DNA from: Bacillota bacterium
Lineage (GTDB): Bacteria > Bacillota > Clostridia > Oscillospirales > Acutalibacteraceae
NCBI GenBank assembly: GCA_023416955.1
Contig: JAEZGM010000040.1
Span: 1 to 58,390 of the forward strand
Direction: 5' to 3'
DNA: 58,390 bases
In this document: one piece after another, positions 15,451-25,051 of the stretch
How positions within the stretch are numbered: position 1 is the stretch's first letter
How the letters are laid out: each line of letters begins with the position of its first letter
The notes under the pieces: generated by a model
Databases searched by the model: none
Told to the model about the DNA's origin: nothing
The model's input: only the letters and a program-made list of their open reading frames with translations
Position numbers and translations under genes: made by a program

Positions 15451-16584
15451 ATGCCGAAAAACTTTGATTCCCTAAGAACGCCGTGCTATGTGGTGGACGA
15501 AGCCCTGCTGCTGAAAAATCTGGAGCTGCTGGAATCCGTGCAAAAGCGCAGCGGCGCGAAAATTTTGCTGGCGCAGAAAGCATTTTCCATGTTCCGCGTG
15601 TATCCGCTGCTGAAGCGGCAGCTTTGCGGTACGGCGGCCAGCGGGCTTTACGAAGCAAAGCTGGGGCGCGAGGAATTCGGCGGGGAAGTGCACACGTTCA
15701 GCCCCGCGTTCCGTGAGGACGAGTTTGAAGAAATCCTCGCCGCATCCGACCATATTATATTCAACAGCATTTCCCAGTGGCGGCGTTTTGCCCCCCGCGC
15801 ATTGAAAGCGGGAAAGCAGTGCGGCCTGCGCGTGAACCCGGAGCATTCAACACAGGAGGGGCACGCGATTTACGACCCGTGCGCGCCTTGCTCGCGGCTG
15901 GGCGTGCCGGCGGCGGATTTTGCCCCGGAGCAGCTGAACGGCTTGTCCGGTTTGCATTTTCACACGCTCTGCGAGCAGAACGCGGACGCGCTTGCCGAAA
16001 CGGCGGAAGCATTCGAGCGGAAATTCGGAAAATACCTGCATGAATTAAAATGGCTGAACCTCGGCGGCGGGCACCACATTACCCGTGTCGATTACGACAT
16101 CGACCTGCTGGTGAAAACGGTTCTGCGCCTGCGCGAAACATACGGTGTGGAGGTCTACCTTGAGCCTGGGGAGGCCGTTGCGCTTAACGCGGGCTTTTTG
16201 GTTTCTACGGTGCTCGACACCCTGCATAACGGAATGGATTTGGCGATTCTGGATACCTCCGCCGCGTGCCATATGCCCGACGTGCTGGAAATGCCCTACC
16301 GCCCCAATATCATCGGCGCGGGGCAGCCGGGCGAACGCGCTTACACGGTGCGGCTTGGCGGGCCGACCTGCCTTGCGGGCGACGTCATCGGGGATTACTC
16401 GTTTGACGCACCGCTGAGGGCCGGCGACCGCGTGGTGTTCTGCGACATGGCGATTTACTCCATGGTGAAAAACAACACGTTTAACGGCATGCGTCTGCCA
16501 GACATCGTTCTTCGCCGGTTGGACGGAACCGACGAGCTTGTGCGTCGTTTCGGCTATGAGGATTTCAAAACCCGTCTTTCCTGA
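15451..16584 (+). CDS. nspC: Carboxynorspermidine/carboxyspermidine decarboxylase
   Basis: 377 residues, the usual NspC length, alanine-racemase (fold type III) PLP enzyme. The PLP lysine segment is ILLAQKAFSMF near residue 38. Phosphate- and carboxylate-binding segments are LNLGGGHHIT and the YLEPGEAV box, and the dimer-interface Cys segment is GPTCLAGDVIGDY. It decarboxylates carboxyspermidine to spermidine. Translation is tightly coupled to the dehydrogenase (TGA, one base, ATG). It is the last gene of the operon, followed by a terminator at 16601. Confidence 0.92.
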   Translation: MPKNFDSLRTPCYVVDEALLLKNLELLESVQKRSGAKILLAQKAFSMFRVYPLLKRQLCGTAASGLYEAKLGREEFGGEVHTFSPAFREDEFEEILAASDHIIFNSISQWRRFAPRALKAGKQCGLRVNPEHSTQEGHAIYDPCAPCSRLGVPAADFAPEQLNGLSGLHFHTLCEQNADALAETAEAFERKFGKYLHELKWLNLGGGHHITRVDYDIDLLVKTVLRLRETYGVEVYLEPGEAVALNAGFLVSTVLDTLHNGMDLAILDTSAACHMPDVLEMPYRPNIIGAGQPGERAYTVRLGGPTCLAGDVIGDYSFDAPLRAGDRVVFCDMAIYSMVKNNTFNGMRLPDIVLRRLDGTDELVRRFGYEDFKTRLS

Positions 16585-16600
16585 GTTTATGAATTACAGA

Positions 16601-16645
16601 ACAGAAGCCGTGTGCTCCTTGGGGCGCGCGGCTTCTGTCTTGTTT
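16601..16645 (+). terminator. Terminator of the polyamine operon
   Basis: ACAGAAGCCG (16601-16610) pairs with CGGCTTCTGT (16629-16638), and the inner bases extend the stem through G-U pairs. It is followed by CTTGTTTATTTT. Confidence 0.85.
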
Positions 16646-16787
16646 ATTTTATAAGAATTTTTAATAATATTAATTTATTTTTGAAACTACCGCAAGAATA
16701 TACAAGGAAGTGCAATATCAACTATTCATTCCTCCGAATGCTTGCTCTATAATGAACACAGATTATAGTCGAAGGGGAATAGAATGA

Positions 16788-19190
16788 ATGAGATACGGCT
16801 ACTTTGACGACGAGCACAGGGAATATGTCATTGACCGGGTAAATACCCCGGTACCGTGGACAAATTATATCGGCGTGAATGATATGTGCGCTGTTTTAAG
16901 CCAGACGGCGGGCGGCTATGTCTTTTATAAATCGCCGCAGTACCACCGGATTACGCGCTTCCGGCAGAACGCGCCGGTTGAGCGGCCGGGGCACTATGTT
17001 TACCTGCGCGACGACGATACGGGCGAATATTGGAGCATTTCTTGGCAGCCGGTTGCGAAAGATTTATCCAAAGCAAAATACGAGTGCCGCCACGGTCTTT
17101 CCTACTCTAAATTCAGCTGTGATTATCAGAATATAGCGGCTTCGCAAACGGTTTTTATTCCACTGAATGAAGCGGTTGAGCTGTGGGACGTGCTTTTGAA
17201 AAACAACGGAAAAACGCCGCGCCGCCTGAGCGTGTATTCGTATCTGGAGTTTTCCTTCCATCAGATCGACATGGATAATCAGAATTTCCAGATGAGCCTG
17301 TATGCCGCCGGTTCCAGCTATGCGGACGGAATCATTGAAAATGACCTCTATTATGAGGAGGACGGCTACCAGTGGTTTACCTCCACGTTTGCGCCCGACG
17401 GCTTTGACTGCCTGCGCGACCGTTTTCTGGGAACCTACCGCGACGAGAGCAACCCGATCGCGGTGGAAACGGGGGAGTGCACCGGCAGCTTTGAAAAAAC
17501 GGGCAACCAGTGCGCAGCCCTTCAGAAAAAAATCATTTTGCAGCCCGGCGAAGAACTCCGCTTCGCATTTTTGCTCGGCGAGGGCAGGCGCGAAGCCGCG
17601 CTTCCATTCCGTGCGAAATATTCCGATTTCCGTAATATTGACGCTGAATTTCAGAAGCTGGCGGCGTTTTGGGACGAAAAGTGCGGGCGGCTGCAGGTAC
17701 ATACGCCGAATCCGGGCATGAATACATCGCTGAATATCTGGAACCTGTATCAGGCGGAAGTCAATATCATGTTTTCCCGTTTTGCGTCCTTTATCGAGGT
17801 GGGGGGTAGAACGGGGCTCGGTTTCCGCGATACCTCTCAGGACGCGATGACCATTCCGCACTCCAATCCGGAAAAATGCCGCAGGCGTATTATCGAGCTG
17901 CTGCGCGGGCTCACAACAGAGGGCTACGGACTGCACCTGTTCCAGCCGGAATGGTTTGACCCGGAGCTGCAAAAGAAGGATTTGACTTATAAATCGCCGA
18001 CGGTGATTCCGACCCCGAGCCGTGAAGAAATGGTGCACGGCATCAAGGATGCCTGCTCCGACGACGCGCTGTGGCTGGTCGCTTCAATCAGCGAATACAT
18101 CAAGGAAACCGGCGAAATCAGTCTGCTTGACGAAATCGTCACCTACGCCGACGGAGGCGAGGATACCGTCTATGAACATATGAAGCGGATTCTGGATTTT
18201 TCCGACCGTCAGGTTGGCGCAAGCGGAATTTGCAAAGGCCTGCGCGCGGACTGGAACGACTGCCTGAATCTGGGCGGAGGGGAAAGCGCAATGGTATCGT
18301 TCCTGCATTATTGGGCGCTCGGGCATTTTATCGCGCTTTCTGAATTCTCCGGCAAAACGGCGGAAGTCGCGAAGTACAAAGCAATGGCGGAGAAAGTCCG
18401 CAAGGCATGTAATGACGTTTTGTGGGACGGCGAATGGTATATTCGCGGCATTACCGCGAGCGGCAGGAAAATCGGAACACAGCAGGACGAAGAAGGGCGC
18501 GTTCATATGGAGTCCAACACCTGGGCTGTTTTCTCCGGCGTAGCCGGGGAGGAACAGGGCAGGAAAGCGATGGATTCGGTTGACGAGTATCTTTACACCC
18601 AATATGGACTGATGCTGAACGCACCTTCCTACACAAAAATAGACGATGAAATCGGATTTGTAACCCGTGTATACCCGGGCGTAAAAGAAAACGGCGCGGT
18701 TTTCAGCCACCCGAATCCGTGGGCGTGGTGCGCGGAAGCAAAGCTGGGGCGCGGTGACCGGGCCATGAAATTTTACAACGCCTTGCTCCCGTACAATCAG
18801 AATGATGAAATTGAGGTTCGCCAGTCCGAGCCGTATTCTTACTGCCAATTTGTAATGGGAAAGGATCATACCGCGTTCGGGCGTGCCCGGCACCCGTTTA
18901 TGACCGGTTCCGGCGGCTGGGCGTATTTTGCGGCGACCCGTTACCTGCTGGGGGTTCAGCCTGATTTTGACAGTCTGATCGTTGACCCCTGCATTCCGGA
19001 AGATTGGAAGGAATTTGACGTGAAGCGTGTGTGGCGCGGCGCGACCTATCAGATTCATGTGGAAAACCCGGACGGGGTCAGCAAAGGCGTAACAAAAATC
19101 ATAATGGACGGGCAGGATTATTCCGGGCAGGGTTCCGTACCGGTGCAGCCCGCGGGGACGGAGCACCTTGTACAGGTGACAATGGGGTAA
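16788..19190 (+). CDS. chbP: GH94 phosphorylase, probable N,N'-diacetylchitobiose phosphorylase
   Basis: 800 residues of glycoside hydrolase family 94 (former GT36), a cytoplasmic inverting disaccharide phosphorylase. An N-terminal beta-sandwich (YVYLRDDDTGEYWSISWQPV) is followed by an (alpha/alpha)6 barrel. The catalytic acid lies in LRADWNDCLN (Asp488/Asp491 region), next to GGGESAMVSFLHYWAL. As remembered, the segments RHGLSYSKF, GRTGLGFRDTSQDA, YGLHLFQPEWFDPE and GVKENGAVFSHPNPWAW follow chitobiose phosphorylase more closely than cellobiose phosphorylase. The expected product would be GlcNAc-1-phosphate plus GlcNAc. The ATG at 16788 has AAGGGGA 9 nt upstream, and TATAAT lies at 16748-16753. 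The phosphohexomutase and ABC transporter downstream fit this role. Cellobiose as substrate remains an alternative. Confidence 0.82.
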   Translation: MRYGYFDDEHREYVIDRVNTPVPWTNYIGVNDMCAVLSQTAGGYVFYKSPQYHRITRFRQNAPVERPGHYVYLRDDDTGEYWSISWQPVAKDLSKAKYECRHGLSYSKFSCDYQNIAASQTVFIPLNEAVELWDVLLKNNGKTPRRLSVYSYLEFSFHQIDMDNQNFQMSLYAAGSSYADGIIENDLYYEEDGYQWFTSTFAPDGFDCLRDRFLGTYRDESNPIAVETGECTGSFEKTGNQCAALQKKIILQPGEELRFAFLLGEGRREAALPFRAKYSDFRNIDAEFQKLAAFWDEKCGRLQVHTPNPGMNTSLNIWNLYQAEVNIMFSRFASFIEVGGRTGLGFRDTSQDAMTIPHSNPEKCRRRIIELLRGLTTEGYGLHLFQPEWFDPELQKKDLTYKSPTVIPTPSREEMVHGIKDACSDDALWLVASISEYIKETGEISLLDEIVTYADGGEDTVYEHMKRILDFSDRQVGASGICKGLRADWNDCLNLGGGESAMVSFLHYWALGHFIALSEFSGKTAEVAKYKAMAEKVRKACNDVLWDGEWYIRGITASGRKIGTQQDEEGRVHMESNTWAVFSGVAGEEQGRKAMDSVDEYLYTQYGLMLNAPSYTKIDDEIGFVTRVYPGVKENGAVFSHPNPWAWCAEAKLGRGDRAMKFYNALLPYNQNDEIEVRQSEPYSYCQFVMGKDHTAFGRARHPFMTGSGGWAYFAATRYLLGVQPDFDSLIVDPCIPEDWKEFDVKRVWRGATYQIHVENPDGVSKGVTKIIMDGQDYSGQGSVPVQPAGTEHLVQVTMG

Positions 19191-19245
19191 TTTTGGCCGC
19201 TTACCGTGCAAAGCGCAGTTGTGTGCGGAGAAATGTGGTGAAGAT

Positions 19246-20661
19246 ATGATAAAATTTGGAACGGGCGGTTGGCGCGCGATTATCGGCGACGAATTTACCA
19301 AAGCAAATGTTCAATTGCTGACTGCCGCAATCGCTGAAAAAATGTCGGATGAAGAAAAAACGGCAAACGGGTTTGTCATTGGGTATGACCGCCGATTTTT
19401 GTCGGAGGAGGCGGCTCACTGGGCCGCCGAGGTGATGGCGGGTATGGGAATCTTCTGCCGTGTCATTAACCGCGAAGCGCCGACCCCGCTGATTATGTTT
19501 GCGGTAAAATATTATGATCTGCCCTATGGCATGGCAGTCACGGCAAGCCATAACCCCGCGGTTTACAACGGAGTTAAAGTGTTTATGAAGGGCGGGCGTG
19601 ACGCCGACGAAATTCTGACCGGCGAACTGGAGCAATACATCAAAAGCATCGACCCAGCTGAAATCAAAGCCGTACCGTTTGAAGATGGAATTCGCAGCGG
19701 ATTGATTCAGAGCATTGATCCGATGAATCAATATATCGACAGTATTATCCGTTCCATCAATATGGACGCAATCCGTAGCCGGAACCTGAAAATCGCGCTC
19801 GACCCGATGTACGGCGTCAGTAAAACGGCGCTTCAAACGATCCTTTTAACCGCGCGCTGCGACGTGGACGTGATACACGAGCGCCGCGATGCATTGTTCG
19901 GTGGCAGGCTGCCCGCGCCGAACAGCAAGACGCTTTCCAGTTTGATCACCTATGTGGAAGAGAAGCACTGCGATATCGGTATCGCCACGGACGGCGATGC
20001 CGACCGGCTCGGTGTGATCGACGATAGGGGCGAATTTTTGCATCCGAATAAAATTCTGGTTCTGCTCTATTATTACCTGATAAAATTCAGAGGATGGCAT
20101 GGCGCCGCGGTGCGCAATTTGGCGACCACACACTTGCTCGACCGTATTGCGGAGGATTTCGGCGAAACCTGCTATGAAGTTCCGGTTGGATTTAAATACG
20201 TTTCCTCCAAAATGGCGGAAACCAACGCAATCATCGGCGGGGAATCCTCGGGCGGACTGACCGTCCGTGGGCATATTCAGGGCAAGGACGGGATATACGC
20301 CGCCGCGCTGTTGGTGGAAATGCTGGCGACCACCGGACGCAGTCTTTCGGAAATTTACGGGGAAATTACAGCCAAGTACGGTGCCTGTGAAATGGACGAA
20401 TCTGATTTCCGTTTTACGCAGCAGGATAAGGAACGCATTACAGGAATATTGCTGGAAGATAAGCTTTTGCCCGAATTTCCTTACGAAATCGAGAAGGTTT
20501 CCTATATGGACGGGTGCAAGGTTTATTTTAAAAACGGCGGTTGGATTATTGCCCGATTTTCCGGAACAGAGCCTTTGCTGCGCATTTTCTGCGAAATGCC
20601 GACGCTGGAAGAAGCACAGGCTGCAAGCATGCTGCTGAAGCAGTTTATCGCTCTTTCATAA
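19246..20661 (+). CDS. Alpha-D-phosphohexomutase (PGM/PMM family)
   Basis: 471 residues with the four phosphohexomutase loops: TASHNP with the phosphoserine at Ser101, the metal loop ATDGDADRLGVID, the sugar-specificity loop GGESSGGL, and the phosphate-binding loop RFSGTEPLLRIF. It isomerises sugar 1- and 6-phosphates. It starts 55 bp after the GH94 gene, so its likely task is to turn the released sugar 1-phosphate (GlcNAc-1-P, or Glc-1-P) into the 6-phosphate. The ATG at 19246 begins MIKFGTGGWRA, the family start. An upstream GTG/ATG extension adds nine residues of unrelated sequence. Confidence 0.88.
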   Translation: MIKFGTGGWRAIIGDEFTKANVQLLTAAIAEKMSDEEKTANGFVIGYDRRFLSEEAAHWAAEVMAGMGIFCRVINREAPTPLIMFAVKYYDLPYGMAVTASHNPAVYNGVKVFMKGGRDADEILTGELEQYIKSIDPAEIKAVPFEDGIRSGLIQSIDPMNQYIDSIIRSINMDAIRSRNLKIALDPMYGVSKTALQTILLTARCDVDVIHERRDALFGGRLPAPNSKTLSSLITYVEEKHCDIGIATDGDADRLGVIDDRGEFLHPNKILVLLYYYLIKFRGWHGAAVRNLATTHLLDRIAEDFGETCYEVPVGFKYVSSKMAETNAIIGGESSGGLTVRGHIQGKDGIYAAALLVEMLATTGRSLSEIYGEITAKYGACEMDESDFRFTQQDKERITGILLEDKLLPEFPYEIEKVSYMDGCKVYFKNGGWIIARFSGTEPLLRIFCEMPTLEEAQAASMLLKQFIALS

Positions 20662-20670
20662 ATCTCCTCC

Positions 20671-20710
20671 ATGGCAAAAGGCGGCCGCTTGTGCGGCTGC
20701 CTTTTGCCAT
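20671..20710. terminator. Intrinsic terminator after the phosphohexomutase
   Basis: Arms ATGGCAAAAGGC and GCCTTTTGCCAT enclose an inner GCCGC/GCGGC stem. There is no long T-run outside the stem, though the right arm contains TTTT. It separates the metabolic genes from the regulator/transport genes. Confidence 0.65.
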
Positions 20711-20809
20711 ATGCGCACGTGAGTATGCGAAGAAATTCGGTGGATTTTTCTGGAACTTATGCTATAATCAGAGAATATATGATCTGTAACGGAAATTCGG
20801 AGTGGGAGA

Positions 20810-22576
20810 GTGGCGGCAGTGAAATGGAAACCATTAAGTTGTTTTCGGAATATATCCCTCAAGTGGGGGTTGATCGGCATCGTTGTTGCCTGTTGGATAT
20901 TGCCTATTACCATCGTCAGTCTGGTAACTGGGTATTATATCTCCAATAATATTAATGACCAGATTAAAAATACCATTAATTCGTCTGCGGGCAATTCGGT
21001 CAGTACTGCGGTCAATCAAATCAATTCAGCGGTTTCCGCTTCACGCTACGCTTCCTATAACCCCACAATCCGGAACGCTTACAGCGATTACCGCCAGATG
21101 AGGGACGAAAACGCGTTATACGATCAGGTGACCGCTTTTCTGGCGCAGCAGTATAAATATGACGATAAGTTTCTCATCACCACACTGTACTTCTGCGACA
21201 ACCCCGAAAATATTTATTATACCTATAATGAGACCTATAACGCGACCTATTTCGGTGTTCGGGAATATCGGGATAATGTACATAAGATGGTGCAAAATCT
21301 GTCAAAGACACTGGGCACCGACATCGGTTTTTTGAACGTGCAGGGGCGGGTCTATATGGTGCGCAATATTCTTGGCAGCGACTACAGGCCTTACGCGGTT
21401 CTGACCATGCAGCTGAATACCTCAAATATGTTCGCGGGAATTAAAAACGTTGTTTGGGAAACAGATACCACGATCTGGCTGAACACGAGCGCTGTTGTGC
21501 TGAACGGCACTCAGCTGGACCCGGCTGATTTTAATATCGCGTTTACACCGAACAGTCAGTCCCTGCTGGAGCGAGAAGGCAGCACCTATCTTTACGGAAT
21601 GAGACAGGCGGATGCCTGCCGATTCTATTATATGGTCAAGGTGGACAGCGCGCCCCTTGTAAAGGAACTTTCGGGCTTTAAAACGACGCTCATCTGGATG
21701 CTGATTCTGATCATTCCCCTTCTTGCGGTCGTGATCTGGTTTTTTACCCGCAATGTGTCAAGACCGATCAGCCGGCTGATTGTGGAAGCGAAAAATATTG
21801 AGGAGGGAAATTTTGGCGTGCAGATCAGCGACCGGTTTCCCAGTACGGAATTTCAGTACCTGACGGACGCGTTCAACAGCATGTCCGACAAGCTCAAGAA
21901 CCAGTTTGAACGTATTTACAAAGAAGAGCTCGCACTGCGCGATGCGCGTATTATGGCGCTTCAGTCACAGATTAATCCGCATTTTCTGAATAACACGCTT
22001 GAAATCATCAACTGGGAGGCAAGACTTTCCGACAATGTCAAGGTGTCCATGATGATCGAGGCGCTTTCCACCATGCTGGATGCTGCCATGGATCGCAAAG
22101 GAAGGCCGACCGTACATCTTTCGGAGGAAATGATGTATGTGGACGCTTATCTTTACATTATTTCGGAGCGGCTGGGGAAACGGCTTACAGTCAAAAAGGA
22201 AATAGATTCCTCACTTCTGGATTACTATGTGCCGCGACTTGTCATGCAGCCGATTATTGAAAACGCGGTGGAGCACGGGATTCAGCCGCAGCAGAAGGGC
22301 GAAATAGTAATTCGCATTTTACGGGAAAAGCAGAATCTTGTTTTTGAGGTGGAGAACGACGGGATCATGACAGCGGAGGACGAGACCCGAATTGAACGGC
22401 TGCTTTCGGACGATTACGACGCAGCGCGAGAAAATTCAAATAATTTGGGAATCCGTAATGTGAACCAAAGGTTAAAAATCATTTACGGAGAAAGCAGTGG
22501 CCTTTCAATTAAAATGAACAGGAAAGGGCACGCAGTTTCGCGAATCATTATTCCTATTGACGAAACCAAACAATAA
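20810..22576 (+). CDS. YesM/LytS-type sensor histidine kinase
   Basis: 588 residues: an N-terminal membrane helix (about residues 18-40), an extracytoplasmic sensor of about 240 residues, a second helix (about 292-315), a HAMP linker, then the His_kinase domain with QSQINPHFLNNTLEIINW (His391) and a HATPase_c domain (PIIENAVEHGI as N-box). This is the CUT1-transporter-linked kinase family that senses sugar or binding protein outside the cell. The start is ambiguous: GTG 20810 has GGAG at 7 nt, and GTG 20819 has GGGAG about 10 nt upstream. TATAAT lies at 20763-20768 but no good -35 is seen. Its likely partner is the AraC-type regulator at 26102. Confidence 0.9.
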   Translation: MAAVKWKPLSCFRNISLKWGLIGIVVACWILPITIVSLVTGYYISNNINDQIKNTINSSAGNSVSTAVNQINSAVSASRYASYNPTIRNAYSDYRQMRDENALYDQVTAFLAQQYKYDDKFLITTLYFCDNPENIYYTYNETYNATYFGVREYRDNVHKMVQNLSKTLGTDIGFLNVQGRVYMVRNILGSDYRPYAVLTMQLNTSNMFAGIKNVVWETDTTIWLNTSAVVLNGTQLDPADFNIAFTPNSQSLLEREGSTYLYGMRQADACRFYYMVKVDSAPLVKELSGFKTTLIWMLILIIPLLAVVIWFFTRNVSRPISRLIVEAKNIEEGNFGVQISDRFPSTEFQYLTDAFNSMSDKLKNQFERIYKEELALRDARIMALQSQINPHFLNNTLEIINWEARLSDNVKVSMMIEALSTMLDAAMDRKGRPTVHLSEEMMYVDAYLYIISERLGKRLTVKKEIDSSLLDYYVPRLVMQPIIENAVEHGIQPQQKGEIVIRILREKQNLVFEVENDGIMTAEDETRIERLLSDDYDAARENSNNLGIRNVNQRLKIIYGESSGLSIKMNRKGHAVSRIIIPIDETKQ

Positions 22577-22684
22577 TATACAACAAATGGCAAGACTGTT
22601 TATTATGTTTTCAAGGTATGAAGCGTATGATTATAGCTACAGAATCGATTCATGGCGTATCAAAAATGATGGAGGTTACACATT

Positions 22685-24019
22685 ATGAAAAAGGCAGTTG
22701 CGTTTGTACTTGCAATGGCACTCTGCGGCGCAATGTTCGGATGTCAGAGCACATCCAATGCTTCTTCGCAGGCCGCGCCATCATCCCAGGCGGAAAGCTC
22801 TCAGGCACCGGCGTCTTCCGAAGCGGCAAAGCCGGTTGAAATTACGGTCGTTACATCTTACGGCGGAGACGACGGCAACAGGGCAAATTATGAAGCCGCG
22901 TACAAAGCTTATGAATCGGCAACCGGAAACACTGTAAAGGACGCTTCCGGAACTTCCAACGAAGAGTGGAAGTCCAAAATCATGGCCGACTTTGAAACGG
23001 GCGCCGAACCGGATGTCCTTTTCTATTTCAACGGTGTTGACGCAAACAAACTTGTTCAGGGCGGCAAGGTAGTCAGCATTGACGAAATCCGCAAGACGTA
23101 TCCCGATTATGCCAGCAACATGAAGGATGAATGGCTGGGAGCTTCCCCGGCGGACGGAAAGAACTACTCCGTACCGGTCAACGGCTACTGGGAAGGCCTT
23201 TATGTCAACAAGAAAGTCTTAAAGGATTGCGGCGTGGAGGTTCCCGGCGCGAATTACACCTGGGATCAGTTCCTGAAGGACTGCGAAGCCATTAAAGCGA
23301 AGGGCTATACGCCAATTGCCGCTTCTCTGCAGGAAGTTCCGCACTATTGGTTTGAATTCTCCATTTTCAACCACGACACGGTAAAGACGCACGCGACCAT
23401 TCCTGCTTCCTCCTCCGATGAAGCAGGCAAGGCATGGACATCCGGCTTGAACGATATGAAGACGCTATACGAAAAAGGATATTTCCCGAAGAATACCAAT
23501 ACCGCGACCGACGCCGAAACCTTCCAGCTGATGGCCGACAACAAAGCGGCGTTTGCCATTGACGGTTCCTGGAAAATCGGTTGGTTCCAGCAAAACGCTA
23601 AGAGCATTGATGATTTTACTGTTACCTATGTTCCGGGCGCAAATCAGAGAAAATCGACTGATATTATTGGCGGTATATCCATGGGCTATTACATAACGAA
23701 AAAAGCATGGGACGATCCGGCAAAGCAGAAAGCCTGCGTTGATTTTGTAAAAGCGATGACGACGGATGACGTCGTTTCCAAATTCGGCGCGACTGCCGTT
23801 ACTGCACTGAAAAATGGAACAACAGCGCCGAGTAATGCGGATTCCCTTATGCTGGCAGCTCTGGCAATGACAAAGGGCGCCACCGGCATTGCTCCCGCCG
23901 CACAGGACGGATTGAACCAAACCGCCCGTACCGCGCTTTTTGCCGATGTGAAAAACATTGTAACGGGTAAAACGACAGCGGAAAAAGCAATTGATAAGTG
24001 CCTTGCAATCAAGGGTTAA
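22685..24019 (+). CDS. Sugar ABC transporter substrate-binding lipoprotein
   Basis: 444 residues of the CUT1 family (extracellular solute-binding protein family 1). The signal peptide ends in the lipobox AMFGC, with lipidated Cys20, followed by a Ser/Ala/Gln-rich flexible linker to about residue 55. The mature domain has typical features: SGTSNEEWKSKIMADFETG, DVLFYFNG and the YWEGLYVNKKVLKD segment. It captures an oligosaccharide outside the membrane. ATGGAGG precedes the ATG. Two permease genes follow. The chbP gene upstream suggests chitobiose or chito-oligosaccharides as ligand. Confidence 0.92.
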   Translation: MKKAVAFVLAMALCGAMFGCQSTSNASSQAAPSSQAESSQAPASSEAAKPVEITVVTSYGGDDGNRANYEAAYKAYESATGNTVKDASGTSNEEWKSKIMADFETGAEPDVLFYFNGVDANKLVQGGKVVSIDEIRKTYPDYASNMKDEWLGASPADGKNYSVPVNGYWEGLYVNKKVLKDCGVEVPGANYTWDQFLKDCEAIKAKGYTPIAASLQEVPHYWFEFSIFNHDTVKTHATIPASSSDEAGKAWTSGLNDMKTLYEKGYFPKNTNTATDAETFQLMADNKAAFAIDGSWKIGWFQQNAKSIDDFTVTYVPGANQRKSTDIIGGISMGYYITKKAWDDPAKQKACVDFVKAMTTDDVVSKFGATAVTALKNGTTAPSNADSLMLAALAMTKGATGIAPAAQDGLNQTARTALFADVKNIVTGKTTAEKAIDKCLAIKG

Positions 24020-24051
24020 TTTCATATCAATTTTCAAGTGAATGTCATAAG

Positions 24052-24080
24052 GAGCCGGAGAGGATGCTTTCCGGCTCTTT
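24052..24080 (+). terminator. Hairpin between binding-protein and permease genes
   Basis: GAGCCGGA (24052-24059) pairs with TCCGGCTC (24070-24077), followed by TTT. A weak terminator in this place commonly lowers permease expression relative to the binding protein. Confidence 0.6.
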
Positions 24081-24101
24081 ATAAAAGAGGGCGATAATGC
24101 A

Positions 24102-24989
24102 ATGAATTCTATGATTTTCAAAAAGAAAACCCCCTTGCTGGTGTTTTTGATTCCGGCGTTCCTGTTCATGACATTGTTCCTGTATTATCCGTTCGTCATG
24201 AATATTTACAACAGCTTCAGCAATATTACTGGGCTCGGCACCGCGGCGGAAGGATTGAATCAACCGTGGTATACGAATTACGTGCAGCTTTTTCAGGACC
24301 CCATTATGGCGACGGCAGTGGGGAATACCCTTATTCTTATGGTTCTGACAATTATTTTTCAGGTTGGCATCGCGCTGCTCCTTGCGCTCCTGATTGACAA
24401 CATTAAAAAGGGCACGCAGTTTTTTCGTACCGTGTACTTTTTTCCAATCGTTATATCAGCCACGGCGCTCGGGCTTTTGTTCAATCTGATATTTCTATAT
24501 GACGGCGGAATGGTCAACCAACTGCTGATGAAGTTCGGTATGACCGATATGATCGACTGGAAAGATGAGACGCATTACCTTTTCACTATGATGTTTCCCG
24601 TGATGTGGCAGTATGTCGGGTTTTATTTTGTCATCATCGTAACCGGACTGAACAATATTTCACCGGATATTTACGAGGCGGCTGAAATAGATGGTGCAGG
24701 CGGGTTTAAACGCGTGCGCTACATCACCATGCCGCTCCTGCACAATGTCCTGTGCACCTGCCTTACACTCGCCATTACAGGCGCTCTAAAGGTCTTTGAC
24801 CTGCCGTGGATTATGATGGGCGCCGGAATGCCGCTCGATAAATCCTGGCTGACCGGAACCTATATGTATAACCAGACGTTTACCATGGGCGACGTGGACT
24901 ATGGTTCCACCATCGCCATTGTGATCGTCGTGCTCGGCGTGGTGATTTCACAGGTTGCCAGTCGGGTCTTCAAGGAAAAAGATTATTAA
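24102..24989 (+). CDS. Sugar ABC transporter permease, MalF-type
   Basis: 295 residues with six predicted membrane helices. The cytoplasmic EAA loop reads YEAAEIDGAGGFKRVRYITMPLL, which docks the ATPase. The N-terminus PLLVFLIPAFLFMTLFLYYPF is typical of the first CUT1 permease. AGAGGGCG precedes the ATG at 24102. It pairs with the permease at 25052. No ATPase gene lies in the cluster, so a shared MsiK/UgpC-like ATPase encoded elsewhere is expected. Confidence 0.92.
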   Translation: MNSMIFKKKTPLLVFLIPAFLFMTLFLYYPFVMNIYNSFSNITGLGTAAEGLNQPWYTNYVQLFQDPIMATAVGNTLILMVLTIIFQVGIALLLALLIDNIKKGTQFFRTVYFFPIVISATALGLLFNLIFLYDGGMVNQLLMKFGMTDMIDWKDETHYLFTMMFPVMWQYVGFYFVIIVTGLNNISPDIYEAAEIDGAGGFKRVRYITMPLLHNVLCTCLTLAITGALKVFDLPWIMMGAGMPLDKSWLTGTYMYNQTFTMGDVDYGSTIAIVIVVLGVVISQVASRVFKEKDY

Positions 24990-25004
24990 GGGGGAGGGGT
25001 AAGT

Positions 25005-25049
25005 TTGAAAAACACGTTTTCAAGCCCACAGGGAAAGGATGGTTATTAA
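25005..25049 (+). CDS. 14-codon mini-ORF in the intergenic gap between permeases
   Basis: A TTG at 25005 lies just after an unusually strong AAGGGGGAGGGG run. It opens a 14-codon frame (MKNTFSSPQGKDGY) that ends in TAA at 25047-25049, 2 bp before the ATG of the second permease. Its likely role, if translated, is to deliver ribosomes to the next start, whose own RBS is weak. There is no evidence for a functional peptide. Confidence 0.4.
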   Translation: MKNTFSSPQGKDGY

Positions 25050-25051
25050 AA

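Noticed and set aside
18084..19301. Minus-strand ORF of 405 codons opposite the GH94 and mutase genes
   Set aside because: It is antisense to well-supported genes, with no start signals and a composition biased to His/Arg/Pro, as expected of a shadow frame.
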